The notes beneath the pieces are model-generated. The model made no database searches and was not told where the DNA came from. It was given only the letters and a program-made list of their open reading frames with translations. Below are positions 1 through 8,715 of a stretch of 64,000 nucleotides of DNA, piece after piece. This DNA comes from Flavobacteriaceae bacterium. GTDB taxonomy: Bacteria; Bacteroidota; Bacteroidia; Flavobacteriales; Flavobacteriaceae. Each line of letters opens with the position of its first letter. The stretch's first letter is position 1. The stretch is from positions 32,632-96,631 of the forward strand of contig JAURRA010000018.1 of NCBI GenBank assembly GCA_030835825.1, written 5' to 3'. A program made the position numbers and the translations under genes.

Positions 1-2
1 AG

Positions 3-773
3 GCTTGGCAGTGGTATCATGAGCATATTGGTGGCGGTACGACACCAATCACTGATACTTGGTGGCAGACCGAAACAGGAGGCATAATGATTGCCAATTT
101 ACCGGGTATTATCGCGGCAAAACCTACTTTCGCTACTAAGCCAATGCCTGGGATTCAGGTCGTTTTAAAGTCTGAGGACAGCCAAAGCTTAGATGGACCT
201 GCAGAAGGAAGTCTGTGCATTGATTTTCCGTGGCCATCAATGGCTAGGACTATTTGGGGAAATCACAGTCGTTTTAAGGAAACTTATTTTTCGGCCTTTC
301 AGGGCTGTTACTTTACCGGAGATGGCGCTATTCGCGACGACCAAGGTAACTACCGCATTACTGGACGGGTTGACGATGTGATCATTGTTTCTGGTCACAA
401 TCTAGGCACAGCACCCATTGAAGACGCGATCAATGAGCATCCCGAAATTGCAGAATCGGCAGTAGTCGGAAGACATCATGATATCAAAGGTCAATCCCTA
501 TGTGGATTTGTAATCCCAAAACATCAAAACCTAGAGGTTTCGGGCTTACTGTCTGGTGTGAACGTTCTTATTTCTGACCAAATTGGACCTATTGCCAAAT
601 TAGATCAAATCCTGATTGTAAGTGGCTTGCCTAAAACTCGCTCGGGAAAAATCATGAGACGCATTTTAAGAAAAATTGCTGCAGGAGAAACAGATCATCT
701 CGGAGATATATCGACCCTTCTCAATCCTGAAGTTGTAGAAGAAATTATCAGTCAATTAAATCAATCGAAATAA
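3..773 (+). CDS. acs: Acetyl-CoA synthetase, C-terminal part (5' end outside the window)
   Basis: Makes acetyl-CoA from acetate, ATP and CoA in two steps through acetyl-AMP. The frame is open from base 3, so only the last 256 residues are present; the whole enzyme is normally about 640-650 aa. Seen: the WWQTETGG adenylation motif at bases 60-83, the hinge region GRVDD, and the C-terminal PKTRSGKIMRR with the catalytic lysine that lysine acetylation controls in other bacteria. The family motif VSGHR reads VSGHN here; the Arg contacts nucleotide or CoA in the enterobacterial enzyme, but this may be a normal variant in the lineage. The last 13 bases overlap the convergent M42 peptidase gene. Confidence 0.95.
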   Translation, partial: AWQWYHEHIGGGTTPITDTWWQTETGGIMIANLPGIIAAKPTFATKPMPGIQVVLKSEDSQSLDGPAEGSLCIDFPWPSMARTIWGNHSRFKETYFSAFQGCYFTGDGAIRDDQGNYRITGRVDDVIIVSGHNLGTAPIEDAINEHPEIAESAVVGRHHDIKGQSLCGFVIPKHQNLEVSGLLSGVNVLISDQIGPIAKLDQILIVSGLPKTRSGKIMRRILRKIAAGETDHLGDISTLLNPEVVEEIISQLNQSK

Positions 774-1846
774 CTAAAAGATTCGTTGTTTTCGATTTTC
801 AATAAGGTGTGATAAATCATTAAAATTACGTTTTCAACGTCCTCTTTTCTAACCATTTCCACGGTGGTATGCATATAGCGCAGCGGCAATGATATCAGTG
901 CGGATGGTACTCCACCATTGCTATAGGCAAAGGCGTCAGTGTCTGTTCCTGTGGCTCTTGAAAGAGCGTTTCTTTGAAAAGGAATATCATTGGCAATAGC
1001 AGCAGCAATGATCTTCTCTCTTAGTTTGTGCTGCACTGCTGGAGCATATGCAATAACAGGTCCTTTACCCATTTCACAATGACCTTCTTTTTTCTTCTCG
1101 ATCATTGGGGTTGTGGTGTCATGCGTCACATCCGTAATGATAGCAAGGTTGGGTTTGATTGTATTGGTAATCATTTCGGCACCTCTGAGACCAATTTCTT
1201 CTTGAACAGAGTTGGTGATATAAAGGCCAAAGGGAAGCGTTTTTTTGTTTTCGTGCAGCAATCGTGCTACCTCGGCAATCATGAACCCACCCATCCTGTT
1301 GTCGAGTGCACGACAAACAAAATTGTCTTTGTTTAAAATATGAAATGTATCGGGATAGGTGATAACGCATCCAACGTGAACGCCTAGCTTCTCGACCTCT
1401 TCCTTCTTGGTACATCCTACATCAATAAAAATATTTTGCAGACTAGGCGCTTGCTCTTTACCATCGCGACGGGTATGAATGGCTGGCCAACCGAATACGC
1501 CTTTGACAATTCCTTTATCGGTGTGAATATTTACCAATTTACTTGGAGCTATTTGATGGTCACTGCCACCGTTCCGGATGACATAAATCAATCCGTCGTC
1601 AGTAATATAATTTACATACCACGAAATTTCGTCTGCGTGACCTTCAATGACGACCTTATACTTAGCCTTTGGATTAATCACGCCAACTGCGGAACCATAA
1701 TTGTCAGTAATAAACTCATCTACATAGGGTTTGAGGTACTCCATCCACAGTTTCTGACCTGTCCATTCGTAGCCCGTAGGTGCAGAATTATTGAGATATT
1801 TTTCTAAAAAATTGATTGATGATTTTTTAAGAATAGACTTTTTCAT
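761..1846 (-). CDS. M42 family metallopeptidase (glutamyl aminopeptidase / FrvX-like)
   Basis: A cytoplasmic co-catalytic zinc aminopeptidase of the M42 family, 361 aa, which is normal length. The metal and catalytic residues can be placed: GHADE (His70, Asp72), LDNRMGG (Asp182), QEEIG (Glu216-Glu217), TDV (Asp239) and YMHTTVE (His326). M42 enzymes trim N-terminal residues from short peptides, often as large tetrahedral assemblies, so the likely role is peptide recycling. Some members were once annotated as endoglucanases, which the motifs do not support. It ends convergently inside the acs 3' end and diverges from the DUF4294 gene. Confidence 0.93.
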   Translation of the reverse strand: MKKSILKKSSINFLEKYLNNSAPTGYEWTGQKLWMEYLKPYVDEFITDNYGSAVGVINPKAKYKVVIEGHADEISWYVNYITDDGLIYVIRNGGSDHQIAPSKLVNIHTDKGIVKGVFGWPAIHTRRDGKEQAPSLQNIFIDVGCTKKEEVEKLGVHVGCVITYPDTFHILNKDNFVCRALDNRMGGFMIAEVARLLHENKKTLPFGLYITNSVQEEIGLRGAEMITNTIKPNLAIITDVTHDTTTPMIEKKKEGHCEMGKGPVIAYAPAVQHKLREKIIAAAIANDIPFQRNALSRATGTDTDAFAYSNGGVPSALISLPLRYMHTTVEMVRKEDVENVILMIYHTLLKIENNESFSYFD

Positions 1847-1917
1847 GATTCATTTTTTACAGCCACTAAAATAGTAATAATAATAACGTATTAAACGTTC
1901 GAATTGTAGCGATTTGC

Positions 1918-1925
1918 TAAATTTG
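1918..1925 (+). promoter_or_regulatory. TAnnTTTG promoter box before the DUF4294 gene
   Basis: TAAATTTG matches the Bacteroidota -7 consensus exactly and ends 4 bases before the ATG at 1930, which would give a nearly leaderless mRNA. I see no good -33 TTTG at the expected spacing. Confidence 0.5.
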
Positions 1926-1929
1926 TAAT

Positions 1930-2640
1930 ATGATTTCCCTACCACTGTCCAGAAATTATTTTATTGTTCTATTCTTTTTTGTGCATGCATCTAATGCGCA
2001 AATTTTAGAATCTGAAAATGACAGTATAAATAACAATTTTATCATCGTGGAAGGGGATTCTCTTTTTGGCCCAACGATTGATCTAGACCCTATTACCCTT
2101 TTTCCTAAAGTCAAGTATGAGTCCAGTGCAGCCCGTCGGCGATACCTCACTTTAAAAAGAAAAACGCATAAAGTCTATCCCTATGCCAAATTGGCGTCCG
2201 ATAACTTAACCAAACTCAATGAGCGACTCGCTCAACTGAAAAGAAAGAGCCAAAAGAAAAAGTACGCTAAGACCATAGAAAAATATCTGGAAGGTGAGTT
2301 TAAGGAAGAACTCCAAAAATTCACAATTACTGAAGGACAAATTTTAATTACTTTAATTCATAGACAAACAGGGATAACCGCCTTCGACCTCATTAAAAGT
2401 TTAAGAAGTGGCTGGAAAGCCTTTTGGTATAATAATACGGCCAAACTGTTTGATATGTCCTTAAAAGAGGTCTATAACCCTTCGGCTAATTTTGAGCATT
2501 ATTGCATTGAAGATATTTTGCAGCGCGCCTTTGCAGACGGTGATTTGGAGGCTCAAGACCCCGCTTTTGAAATTGATTATTTTCAATTGCGATCGCTGTG
2601 GCTGAAAAAAGGTCTGAATCCAGGCTCGGCCAGCGAGTAA
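1930..2640 (+). CDS. DUF4294 family protein, secreted
   Basis: 236 aa with an N-terminal hydrophobic signal ending near SNAQ (residue 24), so probably exported to the periplasm. The body is basic and alpha-helical (KRKSQKKKYAKTIEKYLEGEF), followed by the conserved stretch LIHRQTGITAFDLIKSLRSGWKAFWYN that I associate with DUF4294, a Bacteroidota family of unknown function. An M42 peptidase next door is a recurrent arrangement for this family in Flavobacteria. No catalytic residues can be assigned. The start is preceded closely by a promoter box. Confidence 0.82.
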   Translation: MISLPLSRNYFIVLFFFVHASNAQILESENDSINNNFIIVEGDSLFGPTIDLDPITLFPKVKYESSAARRRYLTLKRKTHKVYPYAKLASDNLTKLNERLAQLKRKSQKKKYAKTIEKYLEGEFKEELQKFTITEGQILITLIHRQTGITAFDLIKSLRSGWKAFWYNNTAKLFDMSLKEVYNPSANFEHYCIEDILQRAFADGDLEAQDPAFEIDYFQLRSLWLKKGLNPGSASE

Positions 2641-2677
2641 GTTCAAGGGTGTCAGGTCTTTCTTAGAATTTTAAGCT

Positions 2678-2685
2678 TACCTTTG
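2678..2685 (+). promoter_or_regulatory. TAnnTTTG promoter box before the THUMP methyltransferase
   Basis: TACCTTTG ends 7 bases upstream of the ATG at 2693, so the predicted transcript leader is only a few bases long. The -33 element is not clear. Confidence 0.5.
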
Positions 2686-2692
2686 CCGTAAG

Positions 2693-3862
2693 ATGAATAG
2701 ACAAAATTTTACCATGATCGCCAAAACCCTTTTTGGGTTCGAAGAACTTTTGGCGAAAGAGTTAAAACAATTGGGAGCACAGTCAGTCAAGGTTGGTGTG
2801 AGAAATGTGAGTTTTGTAGGTGACCTTGGTTTTATGTACAAGGCTAATTTGGGCCTTCGTATGGCGATTAAAATTTTGAAGCCTATCGATAGTTTTATTG
2901 TTGCGAATGAAACGGACCTTTACAATAAGGTTAAGCGATTGCCTTGGGAAAACTATTTATCAGAAACGGGTTCTTTAGCAGTGGACTCTACGGTTCATTC
3001 AACTGTTTTCAAGCACTCCCAATACATTGCACTGAAAACCAAAGATGCTATAGTTGATCGTTTTCGTGAAAAAACTAAAAGTCGTCCAAATGTGGATTTG
3101 AAATATCCCGATTTGAGGATAAACATACACATTGACAGGGAGCGTTGTAGCGTGTCTTTGGACAGTTCTGGTATGTCATTGCACAAAAGAGGTTATCGCT
3201 CTGCGACGAATATTGCTCCCATAAATGAGGTATTAGCAGCCGGATTGGTATTGCTATCGGGTTGGGATGGTCAATGTGATTTCTTTGATCCCATGTGCGG
3301 TAGTGGCACAATTTTAATTGAAGCAGCCATGATAGCTGCCAATATTCCCCCAAATATAAATCGTAAGGAATTCGCTTTTGAACGCTGGAACGATTGGGAT
3401 CCGGAACTTTATGAGGCTATTCAACAGTCTTTATTGAAAAAGGTAAGGGAGGTTCCTGTGAAAATATACGGTTTTGACAAAGCACCATCAGCCGTCCGTA
3501 AGGCATTAGATAATATCAAAGAAGCGAATTTGGAAGAATTTATCTCAGTTACACAGGATAATTTTTTTAAGTCTGAGAAATCCACGGAAGGCCATTTGCA
3601 CCTTTTGTTCAATCCGCCGTATGGAGAACGCTTGGACATCGACGCAGAGGTGTTTTACAAACAAATCGGTGATACCCTCAAAACGTTTTATCCCGATTCT
3701 GAAGCCTGGTTCATCACTTCCAATCTTGAAGCTATTAAGTCTGTAGGCTTGCGACCTTCGCGAAAAATTAAAGTGTTCAATGCTAAACTCGAAGCCCGAC
3801 TTTTGAAGTATGAGATTTATGCTGGCAGTAAGAAAAATAAGCATCAAGAATCCGATGCTTAA
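2693..3862 (+). CDS. THUMP-domain class I SAM-dependent rRNA methyltransferase (RlmL N-domain type)
   Basis: 389 aa. The N-terminal third is a THUMP RNA-binding domain. It is followed by a Rossmann methyltransferase with the SAM loop FFDPMCGSGTILIEAA (about residues 200-215) and the catalytic motif NPPYGERL (about 305-312), an NPPY motif typical of N2-guanine methyltransferases. Family knowledge points to m2G formation in 23S rRNA, as by the RlmL half of E. coli RlmKL; the RlmK half is absent here, as in many Bacteroidota. It has its own promoter box and ends exactly where the convergent DUF6048 gene ends. The exact target base is inferred. Confidence 0.88.
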   Translation: MNRQNFTMIAKTLFGFEELLAKELKQLGAQSVKVGVRNVSFVGDLGFMYKANLGLRMAIKILKPIDSFIVANETDLYNKVKRLPWENYLSETGSLAVDSTVHSTVFKHSQYIALKTKDAIVDRFREKTKSRPNVDLKYPDLRINIHIDRERCSVSLDSSGMSLHKRGYRSATNIAPINEVLAAGLVLLSGWDGQCDFFDPMCGSGTILIEAAMIAANIPPNINRKEFAFERWNDWDPELYEAIQQSLLKKVREVPVKIYGFDKAPSAVRKALDNIKEANLEEFISVTQDNFFKSEKSTEGHLHLLFNPPYGERLDIDAEVFYKQIGDTLKTFYPDSEAWFITSNLEAIKSVGLRPSRKIKVFNAKLEARLLKYEIYAGSKKNKHQESDA

Positions 3863-4570
3863 TTACTTTTTGTAAAATGGAATGCGGTAGGAGATACCAT
3901 AACTTACACCGGATCCAATTTGTCCATCCTGATAAGTTCGGTTAAATCCAGGGATGTAGAGATTGTCAATTTGTCCCGACGATTGGTTTGACACCAGTCT
4001 TTTTAGTTGTAAATTCAAAAATCCAAACATGTTTGGCAGCAGTTCTACTTTAATTCCGAATTGCAATTCCAGCCACATGGCACTTAAGCCCGCATAAGTA
4101 CTGTTGGTTTGATTTACTGAATAAGGCCATGTTTGATTGGTAGTGTAAACGATATAGCTATTAATAGTTTGAGAAAAACGTGAAATACCGTACCGCAGTC
4201 CAGCATAAATCATGTTGTCCATGCCATCCCAATTTCTATAGAGATTGAAATCCCCACCCACTTTGAGGTAGTTGCCTTTGCTACTAAAATTAATGTTGGG
4301 TTCATCGGTTGTTTTATCGGCACTGCCAATTTCGCCAGCCACATGAAACCGCTCTGTCAATCTGTAATCTCCCGATAACTCGAAGCCTTTGAAGTCATTA
4401 TTAAACAGTGTTCTGCCGAGGCCAGTCAGATCGGCCCCAAGTCTAAGGCCAAATTTAACAGGCGTTTTAAGGCTATCCGATACAATGCTGTCCTTAGCTA
4501 TTTGCGCAGACCCATTACAAACAAACATACAAGCCAAAAAAAGGTTAGTGATATATTTTGACATGGGCAT
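3863..4570 (-). CDS. DUF6048 family outer-membrane beta-barrel protein
   Basis: 235 aa with a signal peptide ending near NGSAQ (residue 23). The mature part alternates hydrophobic and polar residues with aromatic strand ends and finishes YGISYRIPFYKK, typical of an outer-membrane barrel. ATG at 4570 or 4564 both fit; both overlap the end of the upstream DUF6452 gene by 20-26 bases. The order rlmD, DUF6452, DUF6048 is a recurring Flavobacterial operon, which is the main ground for the family name. Function unknown; the lipoprotein-barrel pairing suggests an envelope role. Confidence 0.75.
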   Translation of the reverse strand: MPMSKYITNLFLACMFVCNGSAQIAKDSIVSDSLKTPVKFGLRLGADLTGLGRTLFNNDFKGFELSGDYRLTERFHVAGEIGSADKTTDEPNINFSSKGNYLKVGGDFNLYRNWDGMDNMIYAGLRYGISRFSQTINSYIVYTTNQTWPYSVNQTNSTYAGLSAMWLELQFGIKVELLPNMFGFLNLQLKRLVSNQSSGQIDNLYIPGFNRTYQDGQIGSGVSYGISYRIPFYKK

Positions 4571-5051
4571 GTATGGTGTTGTTAATTTCGGTTTGGATTA
4601 CCTCGGTGCTCAAAATCCAATTATCAGAATCTGTTTGTGTTTCCGCACTCAATTCGGAGTAAAATGTTTTAAATCCGCAGGCTCGCGATACAAATAGGTC
4701 CTCTGTTTGAAATTCAGTAAGAAAGTCATCGCCATTGCCTATGGTTTCTTCGTCGAGGTAGCCGAGATACAATCTGAAACTAGCCGCATTAAGATTTGTG
4801 GGAAGCGGCAGAGCTAAAGAATCAGTTGTTAGTGTTGTTTGTCCAATGATATCGAAAGTGTTCCCTGAATTGTCAATCCCAAAAACATTAAGATCCTCTG
4901 CTGCTTTTAATTCTGAGGGATTGTAAAAATCGTAAAATCTTATAATCAGACTGGGGGTTGTTGGTGTCGATTCTGCACAGATATCGTCTTTCTCACATTG
5001 CATAAGAACCAAAGACAAACTAACAATACCGATTCTGGTTAAGAGTTTCAT
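4545..5051 (-). CDS. DUF6452 family lipoprotein
   Basis: 168 aa from the ATG at 5051. I chose this over an in-frame ATG at 5117 because it begins a clean lipoprotein signal (MKLLTRIG... LVLMQC) and sits 4 bases after the rlmD stop. The lipobox cysteine is near residue 18. The mature part has a CAE / ACGF cysteine pair that may form a disulfide in the periplasm. It lies between rlmD and the DUF6048 barrel and overlaps the latter, so the two small genes are probably co-translated. Function is unknown. Confidence 0.8.
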   Translation of the reverse strand: MKLLTRIGIVSLSLVLMQCEKDDICAESTPTTPSLIIRFYDFYNPSELKAAEDLNVFGIDNSGNTFDIIGQTTLTTDSLALPLPTNLNAASFRLYLGYLDEETIGNGDDFLTEFQTEDLFVSRACGFKTFYSELSAETQTDSDNWILSTEVIQTEINNTIHAHVKIYH

Positions 5052-5055
5052 GGAA

Positions 5056-6468
5056 TTAAACACTTTTCTCCAAAAGTACGACATTTTCGCAATGATGGGT
5101 TTGGGGAAACATGTCAACAGCTTGAGATTTGGAAATCTGATAAAAGTCTTTCATCAAGGCCAGATCTCTTGCTTGCGTGGCACTGTTGCAACTGACATAA
5201 ACGATTTTTTGAGGTAGTACTTTGAGCAATTGAGCAATTACATCGGGGTGCATCCCGTCCCTTGGGGGATCAGTAACAACAACATTTGGCTTACCGTGAT
5301 CTACAATAAAACGGTCATTAAACAAGGACTTCATATCGCCCGTGTAAAATGCGGTGTTTTGTATGCTATTGGCCTTAGCATTGGCCTTAGCTGCAACAAT
5401 AGCCTCGGGTACAGATTCTATTCCAACAACTTTCTTTGCTTTCTTGGCGACGAACTGAGCAATGGTTCCCGTGCCAGTGTACAAATCATAAACTAATTCA
5501 TCTCCTTTAAGACCGGCAAAATCGCGAACAACCTTGTACAGTTCATAGGCTTGAGCAGAATTGGTTTGGTAAAAGGACTTGGCATCAATTTTAAATCTTA
5601 GGCCTTCCATTGCCTCAAAGATGTGATCTCGACCAGAATGACACAGAATGTTTTGATCATAAATAGTATCATTGGCTTTCCCATTAAACACATAGAGTAA
5701 GGCGGTAATTTCTGGAAATGAATTTCTTAGGAAATCTAAAAGCAACTGACTCTTATGGTGATCTTCCTCAAAAAATTGGATTAATACCATTAATTCCCCG
5801 ATACTAGAGTTTCGAATCATCAAGGTACGCAGTAATCCTTCTTGTGAACGTGGATTAAAAAATGTCAATTGTTGTGATTCAGCAAAGGCCTTAATGGCAT
5901 TTCTAATAGCGTTGCTAGGGTCTTCTTGTAGATGGCATTCGTCAATGTCCAATACTTTATCCCAAGCGCCAGGTATGTGAAATCCCAGGCCGTTTCGTGA
6001 TGTTATGTCTTGCCCTTCGGCAATTTCTTCGGGTGTCAGCCATCGGCTACTGCTGAAAGAAAATTCCATTTTATTACGATACATGTATGGTTTCTCACAG
6101 CTGAGAATGGGCAAGAAAAGACCAACATCAAGACCTCCAATGCGTTCGAGATGATTTTTCACCTCTTTGTTTTTGAAATACAACTGATCTGTGTAGTTCA
6201 TACTTTGCCATTTGCATCCGCCACAAGTTCCAAAGTGTCTGCATTTGGGATCAGTTCTTTTATCCGAATAAGTGTGAATATGAACTGCTTTGCCTTGATA
6301 AAATTGTTTTCGCTTTTTAAGAACCTGAACATCTACTATGTCGCCAGGTACAGCGCCACTGATAAATACCATGCGTCCATCTTCTGCCTTACCCGCTGAT
6401 TGTCCTTTTGACCCTGTGTCAAACACTTCGATTTTTTCTAATAGGGGTAGTTTTTTTCCTCTTGCCAT
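5056..6468 (-). CDS. rlmD: 23S rRNA (uracil-1939-C5)-methyltransferase RlmD
   Basis: 470 aa from the ATG at 6468 (MARGKK); an upstream in-frame ATG at 6498 would add ten atypical residues. An N-terminal TRAM-like domain (about 10-65) is followed by the 4Fe-4S ligands CRHFGTCGGC (about 76-85) with a later cysteine in DECHL. The methyltransferase core shows YDLYTGTGTIAQF, TDPPRDGMH and the catalytic cysteine in YVSCNSAT. The enzyme makes m5U in 23S rRNA using SAM. It is the first gene of an operon with DUF6452 and DUF6048 and diverges from rocD. RlmCD- or TrmA-type specificity cannot be excluded from motifs alone. Confidence 0.92.
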   Translation of the reverse strand: MARGKKLPLLEKIEVFDTGSKGQSAGKAEDGRMVFISGAVPGDIVDVQVLKKRKQFYQGKAVHIHTYSDKRTDPKCRHFGTCGGCKWQSMNYTDQLYFKNKEVKNHLERIGGLDVGLFLPILSCEKPYMYRNKMEFSFSSSRWLTPEEIAEGQDITSRNGLGFHIPGAWDKVLDIDECHLQEDPSNAIRNAIKAFAESQQLTFFNPRSQEGLLRTLMIRNSSIGELMVLIQFFEEDHHKSQLLLDFLRNSFPEITALLYVFNGKANDTIYDQNILCHSGRDHIFEAMEGLRFKIDAKSFYQTNSAQAYELYKVVRDFAGLKGDELVYDLYTGTGTIAQFVAKKAKKVVGIESVPEAIVAAKANAKANSIQNTAFYTGDMKSLFNDRFIVDHGKPNVVVTDPPRDGMHPDVIAQLLKVLPQKIVYVSCNSATQARDLALMKDFYQISKSQAVDMFPQTHHCENVVLLEKSV

Positions 6469-6563
6469 GGCGCAAAAATAGAATAATTGTCTTATCAATT
6501 GGCGTATTGAGCCTTCTTTTGTAATTTAGAGCCAAATCTCAATTGCCACAATACATCAGCATT

Positions 6564-7850
6564 ATGATCGACGCGTCTACAGTATCAAAATCAGACCAAT
6601 TTATCAATTTGGAGGACCAGTTTGGTGCACATAATTATCATCCTCTTCCTGTGGTGCTTGAGCGCGGTGAGGGGGTGTTTGTTTTTGATGTCAATGGTAA
6701 AAGATATTACGACTTCTTATCCGCTTATTCTGCAATCAATCAAGGACATTGTCATCCGCATATAGTCGGTGCCTTAGTCGAACAAGCCAAAAAACTGACA
6801 CTTACCTCTCGTGCCTTTCATAACAATAGGCTAGGGGAATATGAACAATTTGCCACCGCCTTCTTTGGTTACGATAAATTACTACCCATGAATACTGGTG
6901 CTGAAGCGGTAGAAACAGCCATTAAAATTGCTCGAAAATGGGCCTATGAGGTCAAAGGTATTGCCGGAAATAACGCTCAAATTGTAGTTTGCGAGAATAA
7001 TTTTCATGGCAGAACGACCACCATTATATCCTTTTCAAACGATCCCGTGGCAAGAAAAAATTTCGGGCCTTACACGGGTGGCTTTATCAAAATTCCCTAC
7101 GATAACTCTGAAGCTCTGGAAGAGACTTTAAAGAACAATCCTCATGTTGCAGCCTTTTTAGTGGAGCCTATCCAAGGCGAGGCGGGCGTTTATGTTCCAA
7201 GCAGTGACTATTTAAAGAAGTGTAAAGCAATTTGTGACAAGTATAATGTCTTGCTTCTAGCCGACGAAGTTCAAACGGGTATAGCACGCACGGGTAGGCT
7301 TCTCGCTAGTTGTGGCAATTGTTCTTGTGCCGATAAAAATTGCAGTCAAACACCCGAAGTTAAAGCCGATATATTGATTTTAGGAAAAGCCCTTAGCGGT
7401 GGTGTTTATCCCGTATCGGCCGTTTTAGCAAATGACGACATTATGTCCGTAATAGGGCCAGGGAATCACGGTAGTACTTTTGGCGGTAATCCCATAGCTG
7501 CCGCAGTCGCCATTGCTGCCTTGGAAGTAGTAAAAGAGGAGAAGTTAGCTGAGAAAGCACACAAATTGGGAGAGTTGTTTCGCGCTAAAATGAATGAGTA
7601 TATTTCCAATAGTCTCATAGTAAAACAGGTGAGAGGCAAAGGATTGCTCAATGCGATTGTGATTAATGACCACGAAGAAAGTGATACGGCCTGGAATATA
7701 TGCCTGTCGTTGAGAGATCATGGGCTATTGGCTAAACCAACTCATGGCAATATAATTCGCTTTGCACCACCCTTGGTGATGACAGAAACTCAATTGCTGG
7801 AATGTGTGGGTATTATCACAGAAACATTGTCGGAGTTCGAACCACTATAA
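6564..7850 (+). CDS. rocD: Ornithine--oxo-acid aminotransferase with a cysteine-rich insertion
   Basis: 428 aa from the ATG at 6564 (MIDAST); an earlier in-frame ATG at 6543 is less likely. Converts ornithine and 2-oxoglutarate to glutamate semialdehyde and glutamate, using PLP. Seen: [12 protein letters not shown] near the N-terminus, [42 protein letters not shown], and the PLP lysine in [10 protein letters not shown] (Lys275). Between the aspartate region and this lysine is an insertion with [11 protein letters not shown] (Cys250, 253, 255, 260), absent from the human and Bacillus enzymes as I remember them. The spacing suggests a structural metal site close to the active site. Confidence 0.93.
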   Translation: MIDASTVSKSDQFINLEDQFGAHNYHPLPVVLERGEGVFVFDVNGKRYYDFLSAYSAINQGHCHPHIVGALVEQAKKLTLTSRAFHNNRLGEYEQFATAFFGYDKLLPMNTGAEAVETAIKIARKWAYEVKGIAGNNAQIVVCENNFHGRTTTIISFSNDPVARKNFGPYTGGFIKIPYDNSEALEETLKNNPHVAAFLVEPIQGEAGVYVPSSDYLKKCKAICDKYNVLLLADEVQTGIARTGRLLASCGNCSCADKNCSQTPEVKADILILGKALSGGVYPVSAVLANDDIMSVIGPGNHGSTFGGNPIAAAVAIAALEVVKEEKLAEKAHKLGELFRAKMNEYISNSLIVKQVRGKGLLNAIVINDHEESDTAWNICLSLRDHGLLAKPTHGNIIRFAPPLVMTETQLLECVGIITETLSEFEPL

Positions 7851-7851
7851 A

Positions 7852-8178
7852 TTACAAACTTTGTTGCATCATCCAGTCGTCACCCATTTTTGCCATGGCT
7901 TCATAGCCAATGGTCACCAAGAGAAATATGATCTAAACAATATACAGTGCACTTAAGACAATTCCAATGATCGCCAAAACCCTGCCAGTGCGAACATTGT
8001 TATACTGGGTATATTACTCAGGATTGCGCCGGTGTAGAGCTATTGATTTATTTGCCAAAACTAAAGCGATAATGCCAAAAACGAGTCCAAAAACACCATA
8101 ACAATAGCAGCATAAAATGGAAAGAATACCAAAAATCAGAATGAGGGTAGCGTGAGGTAGTGGTTGTTGATGATTCAT
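7852..8178 (-). pseudogene. CCC-motif membrane protein gene with two in-frame stop codons
   Basis: From an ATG at 8178 one frame of 109 codons runs without any indel to a TAA at 7852-7854, broken only by a TAA at 8014-8016 and a TAG at 7933-7935. The translation has a proline-rich start, a first membrane segment containing ILCCYC (the CCC-motif signature), a second hydrophobic segment, then NPE-stop-YTQYNN, LAIIGIVLSALYIV-stop-IIFLLVTIGYEA and a short tail. In intact relatives I expect Leu and an aromatic residue at the two stops. It is adjacent to a DUF2752 gene, its usual neighbour. It is either a very young pseudogene, a read-through gene, or (less likely) two base-call errors. The upstream fragment alone would be 54 aa. 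Confidence 0.8.
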
Positions 8179-8181
8179 GGT

Positions 8182-8463
8182 TTAATTGAATTGACTCATT
8201 TTTATCGTATAACTGATTGCAATTGTGAGCACATTGACTGCCCCGAGGCCGTAAATGACCTTTGAATGGACTGAGTAAAATTGAGATAATATCAAAACAC
8301 ACCCAAACAATATGAGGGTATAAATTGCTGGATACATAAAAAAAGCTGATGCGAAATCTCCTTGAAGAATCATAAGTAATGCCCGCTGAGCACCGCACCC
8401 TGGGCAGTCAATGCCAAAGATCGCTTTGTTCAGGCAGGGCAACATAAATCCAAGTGTGATCAT
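8182..8463 (-). CDS. DUF2752 family small membrane protein
   Basis: 93 aa. The family signature GIDCPGCGAQRALLMILQG is at about residues 18-36, followed by two or three hydrophobic segments. DUF2752 proteins are small inner-membrane proteins of unknown function with a conserved CPxCG motif. The ATG at 8463 lies about 20 bases after a minus-strand promoter box, and the stop is 3 bases before the start of the broken CCC-motif gene, so the two formed one operon. The promoter-proximal member stays intact while the second has decayed. Confidence 0.88.
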   Translation of the reverse strand: MITLGFMLPCLNKAIFGIDCPGCGAQRALLMILQGDFASAFFMYPAIYTLILFGCVLILSQFYSVHSKVIYGLGAVNVLTIAISYTIKMSQFN

Positions 8464-8482
8464 TTTTTTAGGTGCTATACCT

Positions 8483-8490
8483 CAAAAGTA
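8483..8490 (-). promoter_or_regulatory. TAnnTTTG promoter box for the DUF2752 operon
   Basis: On the minus strand TACTTTTG matches the Bacteroidota -7 consensus and ends 19 bases before the DUF2752 ATG. It sits in the short divergent gap between DUF2752 and the small plus-strand membrane gene. Confidence 0.45.
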
Positions 8491-8529
8491 ATAATTTTAC
8501 CTTACTTTTCTACTGCCTAAACCCTACTT

Positions 8530-8715
8530 ATGAAAACCTACTTCAGACAGGCCAAAATTGTATTTGCTGTCACTGGCGGATTACTCCTTTGGTTTTCTGA
8601 TCAAACTGTTAACTGGCAAATACATATGTCCTTGGCAGGCATAGTATTTTTGATGATTGGATTGTATTTGATGCAATCCAATAATTCTTGCGATAAAAGA
8701 GATGATTACGAATAA
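8530..8715 (+). CDS. Small two-TM membrane protein, unknown function
   Basis: 61 aa with two hydrophobic segments (about residues 9-23 and 32-50) and a charged tail, SCDKRDDYE. The last 14 bases overlap the start of the Smr-domain gene in another frame, which suggests translational coupling and argues that this short frame is real. No family recognised. It could be a membrane partner or merely a leader for the Smr protein. Confidence 0.6.
   Translation: MKTYFRQAKIVFAVTGGLLLWFSDQTVNWQIHMSLAGIVFLMIGLYLMQSNNSCDKRDDYE

Noticed and set aside
7852..8178. A first reading suggested a frameshift in the CCC-motif gene.
   Set aside because: Recounting the T run (five, not four, on the minus strand) restored one frame throughout; only the two stop codons remain.
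8048..8398. A 116-codon frame on the minus strand across 8048-8398.
   Set aside because: It is a shifted reading of DUF2752 and the CCC-motif gene and lacks any family signature.
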